Shown here piece by piece: positions 17,044 through 26,297 of a stretch of 64,000 bases of DNA. Within the stretch, counting starts at the first letter, position 1; each line of letters begins with the position of its first letter. This DNA is from an uncultured Oscillospiraceae bacterium (lineage in GTDB: Bacteria > Bacillota > Clostridia > Oscillospirales > JAAYXM01): NCBI GenBank assembly GCA_934646115.1, contig CAKUEM010000001.1, forward strand, positions 25,455 to 89,454, written 5' to 3'. The translations under genes and the position numbers were made by a program. The notes beneath the pieces were generated by a model. That model ran no database searches and was not told the DNA's origin. It worked only from the letters and a program-made list of their open reading frames with translations.

Positions 17044-17057
17044 TATGATTTGCCCGC

Positions 17058-18920
17058 TCATTCCTGCGCGCCGCGCCGCGCCCGAAACGCGCGCCACATT
17101 GCTTCAAAGCTTTCAGCAGTATTCGGGATCGGGCGCACCGCGCGCAGGCTGGAATGCAGCTCCCCGCCGGACTGCTCTGTGATCACCTGGTCGTTCGCAG
17201 CATCCGCCCGGGGCGCAAGCTGCGCACCGCCGCGCCGGAACATCGCGCCGCCGCGGCTTCCAAACGCAGCCGCCGCCTGCTGCATGGCGGACAGCATGGC
17301 AAGCTGCGTTTGCGCAATGTCACGCGTGCGCAGCGCATAGCCCCATAGCGGCTGCGGAACACACCGCGGCGTTTGCAAAAACGCGCGCCGCTCTTCCATC
17401 ATGCGCTCAAATTGCTCGGTCTCGCGCAAAAATGCCGCAAAATCGCTCATTTCCGTTTGCAATGCGCGCCGCTCGTCCAAAAGCGCTGCACGCGTGACCG
17501 GCGCGCCGTCCTGCACCATGCGCCGAAGCGCATCCCATTCCGCCTGTGCGCAGCGCAACGCAGCCGCCTGCCCAGAAAGCGCGCGCGGATGCGCCGCGAT
17601 ATGCTCTGCCGCGCGCATACCGCCGACCTGTGCGGAATTCAGCGCCGTGCCGCCCGGGCGATATGCGCCGAACGTGCCCGCCGCCTCGCCTGCGGCATAC
17701 AGCCCCGGAATGCTGGTCTGCCAATTTGCGTCTACATCCAAACCGCCATTGCAATGCTGCGCGCAAACGGAGATCTCGAGCGGCTCGGTATGCAGATCGA
17801 TCTGATGCCGGTGATACAGCGTGATCGCCGCAGGATTCATCGCCGCCAGCCGATCGATCGGCAGCGGCAGCAGCGCATCGCACGCCGCGCAATACGCACG
17901 CGCCTCCTCCGGGAAATTGGAAAGCTCCGCGCACAGCCCCACCGGGTTGCGCCGAAAATCCAAAAACACGCGCCGCCCGCGCCGCACGATCTCATCATAT
18001 ACCAAAAGATCCAGCTTTGACGAGCCATCCAGCTTGCGCGCATCCACCGGCCACTCATAGCCCTTGCGAAATGTCAGGCGCAGCAACTCATCCGGCGCGA
18101 GCGCATCGTTTAAAAACGCATGCTCCCGCCCCTCCGCATCGATAGAACCATAGCGCGGCAGCACCTGCTGATAGCTGCCGGACACATTCCAGCTGAATTG
18201 GACCGAAGCCATGCCATACTGCCATTCCTGCAAATTGGCAAACCGCGCGCCCGCCGCAAGCGCCATCCCGCTCGCCCCGGTCTGGCTTTTCGGATACACC
18301 GAGCGCGCATAAACGCCGGCCGGGCCTCCGGTCGCAAGCACAACATGCGGCGCAAGCACGGCATGCGGCGCGCCGGTTCGCGTGTCCAGCGCGAGTACGC
18401 CGACCATGCCGTCCGCATCGCGCAAAAGCGCCGTGACCTGCATATGATCGCGCACGCAGATTCCCTTCGCCGCGCAGCTGCGCTCGAGCGCCTCGGTCAT
18501 ATAGCGTGAGGTGAGCGGTCCGCACGAGGTCGCCCGCGCACGCGTATCGTGATCCGTTCGATAGCCGATATATTCGCCGTATTCGTTGCAGGGGAACGGA
18601 ACGCCAAGCTCGAGCAGGCGGCTAAAGCAGCGCGCGGAATAGCTCGCCTCGATCAGCGCCGTGTCGCCGTTCATTCCGCCGCCGGCGAACAGATCCTCCG
18701 CCATGGCGCGCACGCTGTCACTCGCCGCGCCGCCCAGCGCGAGCTTATAATACGTCTGCTTATCGCTGCCCGTATTGCGCGACGTTCCCATCCGAACGCC
18801 CTCTGTCAGGATCGCGATTTGGCAAACCCCTTGCGCCGCGAGGCAGTCCGCCGCCTGATACCCCGCGCAGCCCGTGCCGACCACGATCGCGTCATAGCGC
18901 GAAACCGAGAGATTCTCCAT
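17058..18920 (-). CDS. FAD-dependent oxidoreductase, fumarate-reductase/aspartate-oxidase flavoprotein family
   Basis: The start at 18920 follows GAGGG with 8-nt spacing; the ATG at 18935 overlaps the SDR stop but lacks a ribosome site. The 620-aa protein has an N-terminal dinucleotide fold (VVGTGCAGYQAADCL), a GTSRNTGSDKQT FAD-binding stretch, and a typical C-terminal CNGGLDVDANWQTSIPGLYAAGEAAGTFGAYRPGG region split across the FAD/capping domains. No covalent-FMN domain or signal peptide is seen, so it is cytosolic. It is the last gene of OYE-SDR-flavoprotein. Substrate unknown; related enzymes reduce enoates or steroids/isoflavones, or oxidise aspartate. Confidence 0.8.
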   Translation of the reverse strand: MENLSVSRYDAIVVGTGCAGYQAADCLAAQGVCQIAILTEGVRMGTSRNTGSDKQTYYKLALGGAASDSVRAMAEDLFAGGGMNGDTALIEASYSARCFSRLLELGVPFPCNEYGEYIGYRTDHDTRARATSCGPLTSRYMTEALERSCAAKGICVRDHMQVTALLRDADGMVGVLALDTRTGAPHAVLAPHVVLATGGPAGVYARSVYPKSQTGASGMALAAGARFANLQEWQYGMASVQFSWNVSGSYQQVLPRYGSIDAEGREHAFLNDALAPDELLRLTFRKGYEWPVDARKLDGSSKLDLLVYDEIVRRGRRVFLDFRRNPVGLCAELSNFPEEARAYCAACDALLPLPIDRLAAMNPAAITLYHRHQIDLHTEPLEISVCAQHCNGGLDVDANWQTSIPGLYAAGEAAGTFGAYRPGGTALNSAQVGGMRAAEHIAAHPRALSGQAAALRCAQAEWDALRRMVQDGAPVTRAALLDERRALQTEMSDFAAFLRETEQFERMMEERRAFLQTPRCVPQPLWGYALRTRDIAQTQLAMLSAMQQAAAAFGSRGGAMFRRGGAQLAPRADAANDQVITEQSGGELHSSLRAVRPIPNTAESFEAMWRAFRARRGAQE

Positions 18921-18931
18921 ACGCGCGACCC

Positions 18932-19708
18932 TCATAAACGCCGCAGGTGGAAGCCGCCATCCGCGTTGATCACCTGCCCGGTCGCAAAATCCAGCAGCCC
19001 CGCCGCCGCCGCGGAAACGCATTGCGCCACATCCTCCGGGCGCCCCATGCGCCGAAACGGCGTCAGCCCGCCCGCGATCAGCGCCTCATATTTCTCGCGC
19101 ACGCAGCTTGTCATATCCGTTAAAATAATGCCGGGACGCACCTCAAAAACCGGGATCTCATATTCCGCCAGCCGGTCGGCGAACAGCGCCGTCACCATGC
19201 CAACGCCCGCCTTGGAGATGCAATATTCCCCGCGCGAGGTTGAGGACGTGTCTGCCGACATGGACCCGATATTGATGATCCGCGGGGCGTAATTTAGAAT
19301 ATCGCCGCGCATTTTCATCGCGATCATCGCGTTTGCCGCGCGCTGGCAGAGGAAAAACGTTCCGCGCAGGTTGATGCCCAGCACGCGGTCATAGCTCTCC
19401 TCGGTGGTCTCCAAAATATCGCGCCGCACCTCGGGCGCAACGCCCGCGTTATTCACCCAAACGTCAATGCGCCCAAAACGCTCGCTCACGGACGCGACCA
19501 GATGCTCGCGCGCCGCCGCATCCGCGATATCACAGGGGATGTACGCCGCTTCGTGCCCCGCCGCTTCAAACTCCGCCACCAGCTGTCCGGCCTCCGGCGC
19601 GGTCGCCGACAGCACCACAAAAAAGCCGTCCTGCGCAAGCTGTTTCGCGATCGCGCGCCCGATGCCGCGGCGTGACCCGGTCACGACCGCCACTCGCTTT
19701 GTCTTCAT
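18932..19708 (-). CDS. Short-chain dehydrogenase/reductase
   Basis: A 258-aa classical SDR with the coenzyme motif TGSRRGIGRA, the NNAGVAP element, an active-site serine region (INIGSMSADTSS) and YCISKAG (Tyr-xxx-Lys), ending in GQVINADGGFH. It should oxidise or reduce a hydroxyl/ketone using NAD(P)H. The arginines in the first loop suggest NADPH preference, which is inference. Start at 19708 follows AAAGGGGCGG. It begins 1 bp after the preceding reductase stops and ends just before the flavoprotein. Confidence 0.88.
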   Translation of the reverse strand: MKTKRVAVVTGSRRGIGRAIAKQLAQDGFFVVLSATAPEAGQLVAEFEAAGHEAAYIPCDIADAAAREHLVASVSERFGRIDVWVNNAGVAPEVRRDILETTEESYDRVLGINLRGTFFLCQRAANAMIAMKMRGDILNYAPRIINIGSMSADTSSTSRGEYCISKAGVGMVTALFADRLAEYEIPVFEVRPGIILTDMTSCVREKYEALIAGGLTPFRRMGRPEDVAQCVSAAAAGLLDFATGQVINADGGFHLRRL

Positions 19709-19709
19709 A

Positions 19710-21053
19710 TTAAACCGCCCCTTTCTTGCCCGCCTGAAGCACATCCCGGCGATACAGCTCGGTATACACCCGGTCACGGATCGCGCAGCCCGCGCACGAA
19801 CCGGCGCGCATCAGCTCCGTGCATTTTCCGCAGGCGAGACAGATTTTACCCGCGTCCAGCCCGCCATGCAGCAGCTGCTGCGGAAATTCCGGATTTGCAA
19901 ACGCCATCCTGCCAAAGCCCGCAATGTCAAAATAGCCTTCTTCCAGCGCGCCGGCGGCAATATTGCCCGCGAATACGCCCGGGAAGCTCAGCCCGGAGCC
20001 GACGATCCGCACCGCCGCAGAACACGCCCGCTTGATCTCATGCGCGCAATCCAATATGCGCGCCACGCCCGCGTATGGATTCTCATCCGAGCCGTCGCTC
20101 GGGCGCAGCGTCGGGCGGTTCATATGCGGATTGACATACGGCGTGCCGACCGTAATATCCGCGATCGCAATCCCCACCTGCTCGTGCAGCGCGCGGATCA
20201 GGCGCTTGCCCTCAGAAAGCTCCGGTGCGATGCCGCCGCCCTCGCGCACGCCGAAGCCATACGGATACGGAAACCCGTCATAAACATTCAGGCGCGTTCC
20301 CAAAATGAAATCGCCCGCGGTATTCGCGCGCGCCGCCGCAAGGCAGTTGCGGATCAGCCGCGTCCGGTTCTCAAAGCAGCCGCCGTATTCGCCCGGGCGC
20401 GTGTAGGCGGAGAGCATCTCGGAAAACAGGTAGCAATGACAGGATTTTACGTCCATGCCATCAAAGCCCGCGCGCTTCGCGAGCGCCGCCGCTTCGCCCA
20501 TTTTTTCTTCCAGACGCTTGAGTTCGTCATCGGAGATCACGGTCTGCTTCTCCGCATGGACATTTTTATTGAGATAGGGGTTTTCATAAGCAATGATCGG
20601 CTCTGCCGCGCCGTTCGGCTTGGAAAACCGCCCGGAATGCGTCGCCTGCATCAAAATAACCGGCGACCAGCCGAATTTTTTCATTGAGATCGCGCGGATC
20701 TCCTCGACCAGTTCTGCAAAAAAATGCACATTTTCTTTTGTGATATAAAGCTGATGCGGATTGGCGCGCGCCTCCGGCAGCACCGCGGTCGCCTCAAACC
20801 AAATCAGCCCCGCGCCGCTCTCTGCAAATCTGCGATACCGGCGGTGCGTCAGCTCATCCGGCTCGCCCGTGCGGCATGCGTCGCAGCCCTCCATCGGTTG
20901 AATTGCAATCGAATTGCGGAGCGTTCGCGCGCCCAGCGCAACCGGTTTTCCAAGGCTCTGCTCCGGTCGCTCTGACAGTGGAAGCGCGATGCCCTCGCCC
21001 GCAAGATATGCGCGCAGCTCTTCGCAGCTTGTGAATTGGCTCGGGTTTTTCAT
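19710..21053 (-). CDS. NADH:flavin oxidoreductase, Old Yellow Enzyme family with C-terminal Cys cluster
   Basis: The 447-aa protein is an FMN TIM barrel: RNSIAIQPMEGCDA near residue 45, RAGFDGMDVKSCHCYLFSEMLSAYTR and GFGRMAFANPEF are typical OYE/2,4-dienoyl reductase segments. At the end cysteines at 405, 408, 411, 420 and 423 (CLACGKCTELMRAGSCAGC) suggest a 4Fe-4S cluster as in multidomain ene-reductases, but the FAD/NADH domain usually found after it is missing. GTGAGG precedes the ATG. First gene of the three-gene block, divergent from an AraC regulator. Confidence 0.85.
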   Translation of the reverse strand: MKNPSQFTSCEELRAYLAGEGIALPLSERPEQSLGKPVALGARTLRNSIAIQPMEGCDACRTGEPDELTHRRYRRFAESGAGLIWFEATAVLPEARANPHQLYITKENVHFFAELVEEIRAISMKKFGWSPVILMQATHSGRFSKPNGAAEPIIAYENPYLNKNVHAEKQTVISDDELKRLEEKMGEAAALAKRAGFDGMDVKSCHCYLFSEMLSAYTRPGEYGGCFENRTRLIRNCLAAARANTAGDFILGTRLNVYDGFPYPYGFGVREGGGIAPELSEGKRLIRALHEQVGIAIADITVGTPYVNPHMNRPTLRPSDGSDENPYAGVARILDCAHEIKRACSAAVRIVGSGLSFPGVFAGNIAAGALEEGYFDIAGFGRMAFANPEFPQQLLHGGLDAGKICLACGKCTELMRAGSCAGCAIRDRVYTELYRRDVLQAGKKGAV

Positions 21054-21170
21054 ACTATTTCCTCACTTTATTTTAATATACGGCATAAGAAAAAACACAA
21101 ATTCTGCATATTTTTCTTTTCATCTGCCGCCCGGTTTGTTATACTAAAGACAGAAAGGGGCGTGCGGCGC

Positions 21171-21965
21171 ATGCAAAATTCATTCCTGCGCGAAATTTAT
21201 TTTTCAGACAGCGTGAATTTCCCGCATCGGCATTTTCATTTGTGCTATGAGCTGATCGCGGTTCTGGAGGGGCGCGTGCGTCTGCGCATAAACGAGGCCG
21301 AATATCTGCTTTCTGCCGGGCAGCTTGCGCTGATCGGCGCGTTTGAAGAGCACGATATCGAGGTGCTTTCCCGCACATATCGCCGCTATATCCTCACGCT
21401 CGACCCGCCGTCCTTTGAGCGCGCGATCGACGATCCGCGCCTGATCTCCGTGTTTAAAACCCGACCCGAGGGCTTTGCGCATTGCTTCCCCCTCCCGCCG
21501 GACGGCGCGGCGCTTTTGCAGAGCATGCTTGAGGAACAGCAGCACGCGGATGCGTTTTCCCCCGCGCTGATTGCAGACGCCATGCGCCGGTTTTTAATTC
21601 AGCTTTACCGCCAGGCGCCCGCGCGCTTCCCGTCCGGCGAAAAAACCGTCAGCCCGGAGCTGCTCGCCGCGCAGGAATATATCGATGCCCACTACGCGGA
21701 GGAGCTGCGCATTGCCGCGGTCGCGCAGGCGTTTCATCTCAGCCCATGTTATTTTAGCCACGCGTTTAAAACGCTGATCGGCTACAGCCCGAAGCGCTAT
21801 CTGCTTTTGCTGCGCCTTTCGCGCGCGAAGGAGCTTTTGATCCACACCGATCTCCCGGTTGCGGAGATTGCACTGCGCTGCGGCTTTGCAAGCAGCGGCA
21901 GCCTGATCCGCGCCTTCCGGCAGGAGCTGCGCATCACGCCGAATCAATACCGCCATCGGTCATGA
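21171..21965 (+). CDS. AraC-family transcriptional regulator
   Basis: The 264-aa protein has an N-terminal cupin sensor domain (HFHLCYELIAVLEGRVRLRINEAEY) and two C-terminal helix-turn-helix motifs (about residues 165-262; FHLSPCYFSHAFKTLIGYSPKRYL and CGFASSGSLIRAFRQELRITPNQYR). Start at 21171 follows GAAAGGGG. It is divergent from the OYE-SDR-flavoprotein genes and convergent with the sugar isomerase-like gene, 3 bp apart, so it is the obvious candidate to control both. A TATACT -10 lies at 21140 with a weak -35 at 21117. Confidence 0.88.
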   Translation: MQNSFLREIYFSDSVNFPHRHFHLCYELIAVLEGRVRLRINEAEYLLSAGQLALIGAFEEHDIEVLSRTYRRYILTLDPPSFERAIDDPRLISVFKTRPEGFAHCFPLPPDGAALLQSMLEEQQHADAFSPALIADAMRRFLIQLYRQAPARFPSGEKTVSPELLAAQEYIDAHYAEELRIAAVAQAFHLSPCYFSHAFKTLIGYSPKRYLLLLRLSRAKELLIHTDLPVAEIALRCGFASSGSLIRAFRQELRITPNQYRHRS

Positions 21966-21968
21966 CCG

Positions 21969-22718
21969 CTAGAGCATCCGGCGCAGGCACGCAGCATCCT
22001 CCAAAAATTGCGCAGGATCGTTATCGCGAACAAATTCCATAAGCGCCGCATGCGGCGCCTTTGCATCGACCTGCGCAAAAAACGAGCGCCAAAGCGCCTC
22101 GCCCTCCGCAAGCGGCAGGCTCGTGGTCTCGCGCCAATGAAATACATGAAGATTCGTCAGCCAGGGAAGCACCAGCCGCAGCGCTTCCCGGTTTTTTTCT
22201 GCATCAAGAAAATAATTCGGCTGCCAATACAGCCCGACGTTCGGGCGCGCAATGCGCTCGACCAGGCGGCACGCGGCGTGCGGCTCATCCGTAAGCGTGT
22301 TGGGGTGATATTCAAACGAAACGCGGATATGCTCTGCCGCAGCGCAATCGGCAAGCGCGGACGCCTTGCGAATGCATTGCTCCCAATCGTCCTCCGTTGC
22401 CTCCGCCGTGCCGCGGCCGCCCGCCCAAATGCGAATATGCGGCGCGCCCAATGCCCGCGCCGTCTGCACAAGCGTTTCAGGCTCCTGCTCCGCGCGCGTC
22501 CCCTGCGCCGAGCCGAAATACGAGCCGAGCGACAGCACGGAAAGCCCTGCCGCGCGCGTCAATTCGCCGACATGCTCCGCATGCCGCAGCCCCGCGCCGC
22601 ACGGAACATGCACATCGCTGCCCCATTCAATACCGTCCAGCCCCGCCTGCTTTGTAAGCGCGATCACCTGCTCCGGCGCAAGCGCGCGGAACGTAACGGA
22701 CACAATCCCTGTTTGCAT
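21969..22718 (-). CDS. Sugar phosphate isomerase/epimerase-like TIM-barrel protein
   Basis: A 249-aa protein of the xylose isomerase-like (AP endonuclease 2-type) fold: FRALAPEQVIALTKQAGLDGIEWG at the N-terminus, a metal-ligand region VSFEYHPNTLTDEP and the C-terminal LHVFHWRE. Members isomerise or epimerise ketoses, inosose or hydroxypyruvate, or bind sugar acids. GAGGAGG precedes the ATG. It is translated 21 bp after the disrupted 2-hydroxyacid dehydrogenase gene, suggesting a two-gene catabolic operon. The substrate is not inferable. Confidence 0.75.
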   Translation of the reverse strand: MQTGIVSVTFRALAPEQVIALTKQAGLDGIEWGSDVHVPCGAGLRHAEHVGELTRAAGLSVLSLGSYFGSAQGTRAEQEPETLVQTARALGAPHIRIWAGGRGTAEATEDDWEQCIRKASALADCAAAEHIRVSFEYHPNTLTDEPHAACRLVERIARPNVGLYWQPNYFLDAEKNREALRLVLPWLTNLHVFHWRETTSLPLAEGEALWRSFFAQVDAKAPHAALMEFVRDNDPAQFLEDAACLRRML

Positions 22719-22739
22719 CGCTTTTTCCTCCTCTTCTGT

Positions 22740-23732
22740 CTATGCCATGTGCGCAAGCGCTTCCGGCTTCACTTCATACTGCGGCGGCTCGCCGCACTGC
22801 AGCCGGTCCCACTCATCTGCCATATATTCCGCCATACGCGCGCATTCCTCGCGCAAGCTGCCCGCGATATGCGGCGTTAAAAACACATTTTTCATTGTGT
22901 GAAACGGGTGTTCCGGCGCGCACGGCTCCGGATCGGTCACATCGAGCAGGGCGGTCACATCCGGCTTCTCGCGCAGCGCGCGCACAAGATCCGCCTCGAC
23001 CACCTGCGCGCCGCGCCCGGTGTTAAGAAACGTCGCCCAGGGCTTCATGCGCGAAAACAGCGCGTAATTCAGCATGCCCGCGGTCTGCGCATTGTTCGGC
23101 AGGTGGTTTGAGATCACATCGCAGGTCTCAAACAGCTCCTCAAGCGAAACGCGCGCAACACCAAGCGCCTGCGCCTGCTCCTCCGGTAGGTAGGGGTCAT
23201 ACACGACCAGCTGCAAACGATGCGCACGCAAAAGCCCGATCACGAGCCGCCCGATCTTCCCCGCGCCGATCAGACCCACGCGCGCGTTAAAATTCCCCGG
23301 GTGCTGCAGCACATGCGCAAGCTGCTCTGCACGCCCCGGAATGCGCAGCGCCTGAAAAAAGCCTTTGTTTGCAAGCAAAATCGCCGACGCGGCGTATTCT
23401 GCAACCGGGATCCCATTCGCCGCCGCGGCATGGAAAATGCGCACGCCGCGCTGAAAAAACGGGCGCGCAAAGCGCTGCACCGTTCCCGCCGCGTAAAACA
23501 CATACTGAAGCTTCGGCAGGCAGCGCGCAAGCTCCTCCTCCGTGGCGGCGGGCATACCCCATGAGGAAAACACCGCACGAACATCGCGGAATGTTTCCGG
23601 CGCGGCAAGGACGTCCGCCCAGGTGAACACCGGCTACGCACACCGCGCGCTTTGCTCCAGCCGCTCTATGACCGCGTCGGAATACACTCGCCGCAGCTGC
23701 GCCGGATCATTGGATAAAAAAATTGCCTGCAT
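22740..23732 (-). pseudogene. D-2-hydroxyacid dehydrogenase gene interrupted by an in-frame TAG
   Basis: Reading from ATG 23732 (ribosome site GGAGAGGG upstream) gives 32 codons of the expected N-terminus, then TAG at 23636-23634, then the same frame continues without a break for about 297 codons to the stop at 22740. The continuation has a dinucleotide-binding domain (RVGLIGAGKIGRLVIGLL), a LNTGRGAQVVEADLV segment and the PHIAGS catalytic histidine region. Joined, the length (about 330 aa) is normal. A GTG at 23630 could start a shortened protein but would lose the first beta strand. TAG is an ordinary stop for neighbours here, so this is best read as a nonsense mutation or sequence error. 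Confidence 0.75.
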
Positions 23733-24383
23733 GCTCTCACTTTCCCTCTCCTGTTTTCCGCGCGCGAGCGCCGAACTCCCTCCGCGCGATCCTCTGTGAC
23801 CAGTATAGCAAGCGCACCTCGGCTTTTGTTTTCATTTTTTGCTGATCTATGTGCAAAATTTGCTTTTATTTTTTCTTTGATTTCATTTTATCTTTGTTTA
23901 AATGTTTCTATATCCGCCACATTTCTTGTATATTTGCCTATTTTATATAAAGATAATTTGATTTTGTACTATTTAAAATATTCTTTATCTGCGCCGGGTC
24001 GCGATCTGTAAAAGCGCGCCGCAAATTTTATCGGTCGCACGCCGCTCTTTTGACAAATATTCAAAAGGCACTCCGGCTCACGCGGATCGGCATGATCCGA
24101 AGCGGCTGCACCCTCGTTTCCCTTATCGTTTTCCATCCGCGCGGGCATGCGCCCGGCGAAATCAAAATATGCGCCAGTTCCCGTTCTCCATGCCGCTTGC
24201 CGCGCGGTGTGTTTAAGTTTAATCTGCCTCTCAAAGGACTTTTATATTACAATCACGCGCTGCCCGCAAGCGGGGGGGGGATCCCACTTGCAATCATTTG
24301 CTCTTAAACAAGCAGCTTTTGCGCCGGAAAGCCGCATATGAAAGCCATGTTTCGCCACAAGCTTTCTACGACCGGCATGAAAA
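23733..24383. other. Intergenic region between the dehydrogenase and pckG
   Basis: No supportable gene is visible. The left part (23820-24000) is AT-rich and looks like promoter DNA for the minus-strand dehydrogenase. The right part is GC-rich with no coding signature, and contains a run of nine G's at 24270-24278 that may be length-variable. Confidence 0.5.
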
Positions 24384-24419
24384 AACCCACCGGGAAACAT
24401 ACCGTTTCCCGGTGGGTTC
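24384..24419 (-). terminator. Terminator after pckG
   Basis: On the minus strand ACCCACCGGGAAAC pairs with GTTTCCCGGTGGGT around a short loop, followed by TTTTTT, 13 bp after the pckG stop. Confidence 0.9.
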
Positions 24420-24431
24420 TGTTATTTTTTC

Positions 24432-26195
24432 TTACTTCGCAAGGCGCTCTTTCAGCGCGTTGAGCTGACGGGTCATCTCCGCCGGCATGCGGTCGAACTT
24501 CGCATAGAACTCTTCCAAGCCCTTCACGTCGTCCTTCCACAGCTCCGGATCCACGGTGAGCAGAGCCTTAAGCGTATCGCGGCTGACCTCATCCTCGATG
24601 CCCTCCAGGTTGATATCCTCAACCTTCGGAACATAACCGATCGGGGTAACGTCTGCATCGACCTTGCCCTCGCAGCGGTTGATGATCCACTCAAGCACGC
24701 GCATGTTATCGCCATAGCCCGGCCACATGAAGTTGCCGTTCTCATCAAGACGGAACCAGTTGGTATGGAAGATTTTCGGCTGCTTCTTGATCTTCTCGCC
24801 CATCTCGATCCAGTGCGCAAAATAGTCGCCCATGTTGTAGCCGCAGAACGGCAGCATCGCCATCGGATCACGGCGGACAACGCCGACCGCGCCCGAAGCC
24901 GCAGCCGTGGTCTCACTTGCCATTGCGGAGCCTACGAACACGCCATGATTCCAGTCAAAGGACTGATAAACCAGCGGAGCGGTCTTCGCGCGGCGACCGC
25001 CAAAGATGATCGCCGAGATCTCAACGCCGTTCGGCGCTTCAAACTGATCGGAAATGCAGGGGCACTGCTTCGCCGGAGCGGTGAAGCGGCTGTTCGGATG
25101 CGCGCCCTTGCCGGTGCCGTCCCACTTCTCGCCCTTCCAGGTGAGCGCGTTCTTCGGCGGGTTCTTGTCAAGACCTTCCCACCAAACGGTGTTGTCCTCC
25201 AGATTATGCACCACGTTCGTAAAGATCGTGTTCTTCTGGCAGGTAAGCAGCGCGTTCGGGTTGGACTTCATGTTCGTGCCCGGCGCAACGCCAAAGAAGC
25301 CAGCCTCCGGGTTGATCGCGCGGAGCTCGCCATTCTCGCCCACGCGCATCCAAGCGATATCATCGCCCACGCACCAGATCTTATAGCCCTTCTTCTTATA
25401 GCCCTCCGGCGGGATCAGCATAGCCAGATTGGTCTTGCCGCAAGCAGACGGGAACGCCGCCGCAACATACTTGGTCTCACCGTTCGGCTTCTCCACGCCG
25501 AGGATGAGCATATGCTCTGCCATCCAGCCCTCGTTCTTGCCCTGATAGGACGCGATACGAAGCGCGAAGCACTTCTTGCCGAGCAGAACGTTTCCGCCGT
25601 AACCGGAGTTGATGCTCCAGATCGTGTTGTCCTGCGGGAAGTGAACGATATAGCGGTTCTCCTCATCGAGCTGTGCCTTGGAGTGCAGACCATGCACGAA
25701 ATCCGTGCTGTCGCCCAGAACGTCAAGCACCTTCTGCCCGATGCGGGTCATGATCGCCATGTTAAGAACAACGTAAATCGAATCGGTCAGCTCGATGCCG
25801 ATCTTCGCGAACGGACTGCCGACTGCGCCCATGCTGAACGGGATGACATACATGGTTCTGCCCTTCATCGCGCCGTCAAACAGCTTGCCGAGCTTCTCAT
25901 AGGTTTCCTTCGGGTCCATCCAGTTGTTGGTCGGGCCTGCCTCTTCCTTGGTCGGCGCGCAGATAAAGGTTCTGCCCTCAACGCGTGCCACGTCGTTGAC
26001 CGCGGTTCTGTGCAGGTAGCACCCCGGTAATTTTTCCTCGTTTAATTTGATCATTTCGCCGGTAGAGACCGCCTCGGCACGGAGCGCATCCAACTGCGCC
26101 TCGCTGCCATCGATCCAAACTACCTTGTCCGGCTTGGTCAGCTGAACCATTTCGTCTACCCAGCTATTGACCGCCGTGTTTTTCGTTAAACTCAT
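24432..26195 (-). CDS. pckG: Phosphoenolpyruvate carboxykinase (GTP)
   Basis: The 587-aa enzyme interconverts oxaloacetate and PEP using GTP/GDP. GTP-type signatures are clear: AAAFPSACGKTNLAM (with the reactive cysteine of the GTP class), FGGRRAKTAPLVYQSFDWNHG, and GVFVGSAMASETTAAA. The nucleotide-specific ATP-PEPCK pattern is absent. Codon use is strongly biased towards AAC, AAG, TTC and CTG, as in highly expressed genes, which suggests a central metabolic role such as anaplerosis or gluconeogenesis from amino acids. GGAGC precedes the ATG and its own promoter (26233-26261) and terminator mark it as a single unit. Confidence 0.96.
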   Translation of the reverse strand: MSLTKNTAVNSWVDEMVQLTKPDKVVWIDGSEAQLDALRAEAVSTGEMIKLNEEKLPGCYLHRTAVNDVARVEGRTFICAPTKEEAGPTNNWMDPKETYEKLGKLFDGAMKGRTMYVIPFSMGAVGSPFAKIGIELTDSIYVVLNMAIMTRIGQKVLDVLGDSTDFVHGLHSKAQLDEENRYIVHFPQDNTIWSINSGYGGNVLLGKKCFALRIASYQGKNEGWMAEHMLILGVEKPNGETKYVAAAFPSACGKTNLAMLIPPEGYKKKGYKIWCVGDDIAWMRVGENGELRAINPEAGFFGVAPGTNMKSNPNALLTCQKNTIFTNVVHNLEDNTVWWEGLDKNPPKNALTWKGEKWDGTGKGAHPNSRFTAPAKQCPCISDQFEAPNGVEISAIIFGGRRAKTAPLVYQSFDWNHGVFVGSAMASETTAAASGAVGVVRRDPMAMLPFCGYNMGDYFAHWIEMGEKIKKQPKIFHTNWFRLDENGNFMWPGYGDNMRVLEWIINRCEGKVDADVTPIGYVPKVEDINLEGIEDEVSRDTLKALLTVDPELWKDDVKGLEEFYAKFDRMPAEMTRQLNALKERLAK

Positions 26196-26232
26196 GTCTC
26201 TGCTCCTTTCTAATGCTCATTCACCGTCATCT

Positions 26233-26261
26233 ATTATATTTATTTTCTCGCACTTTTGCAA
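26233..26261 (-). promoter_or_regulatory. Promoter of pckG
   Basis: On the minus strand TTGCAA (26261-26256) and TATAAT (26238-26233) are separated by 17 bp, about 30 bp before the pckG start codon region. Confidence 0.75.
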
Positions 26262-26297
26262 GAGGAAAACGCGCGAAATTCATAAATTGTTAATTTT

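Noticed and set aside
19404..20687. Long open frame opposite the SDR and OYE genes
   Set aside because: Arginine/alanine-rich shadow of two clear genes with tight operon spacing on the other strand.
22740..23630. A shortened hydroxyacid dehydrogenase starting at GTG 23630
   Set aside because: It would lack the first strand of the catalytic domain and has no ribosome site; the intact start lies upstream of the TAG.
23634..23636. TAG decoded as pyrrolysine or another amino acid
   Set aside because: TAG is the normal stop of other genes here (for example thiH, pyrC, cobO), and no pyl genes are seen in the window.
24765..26030. Long open frame of about 420 codons opposite pckG
   Set aside because: It is antisense to a well-supported conserved gene, lacks a ribosome site and a recognisable product, and arises from GC-rich codon structure.
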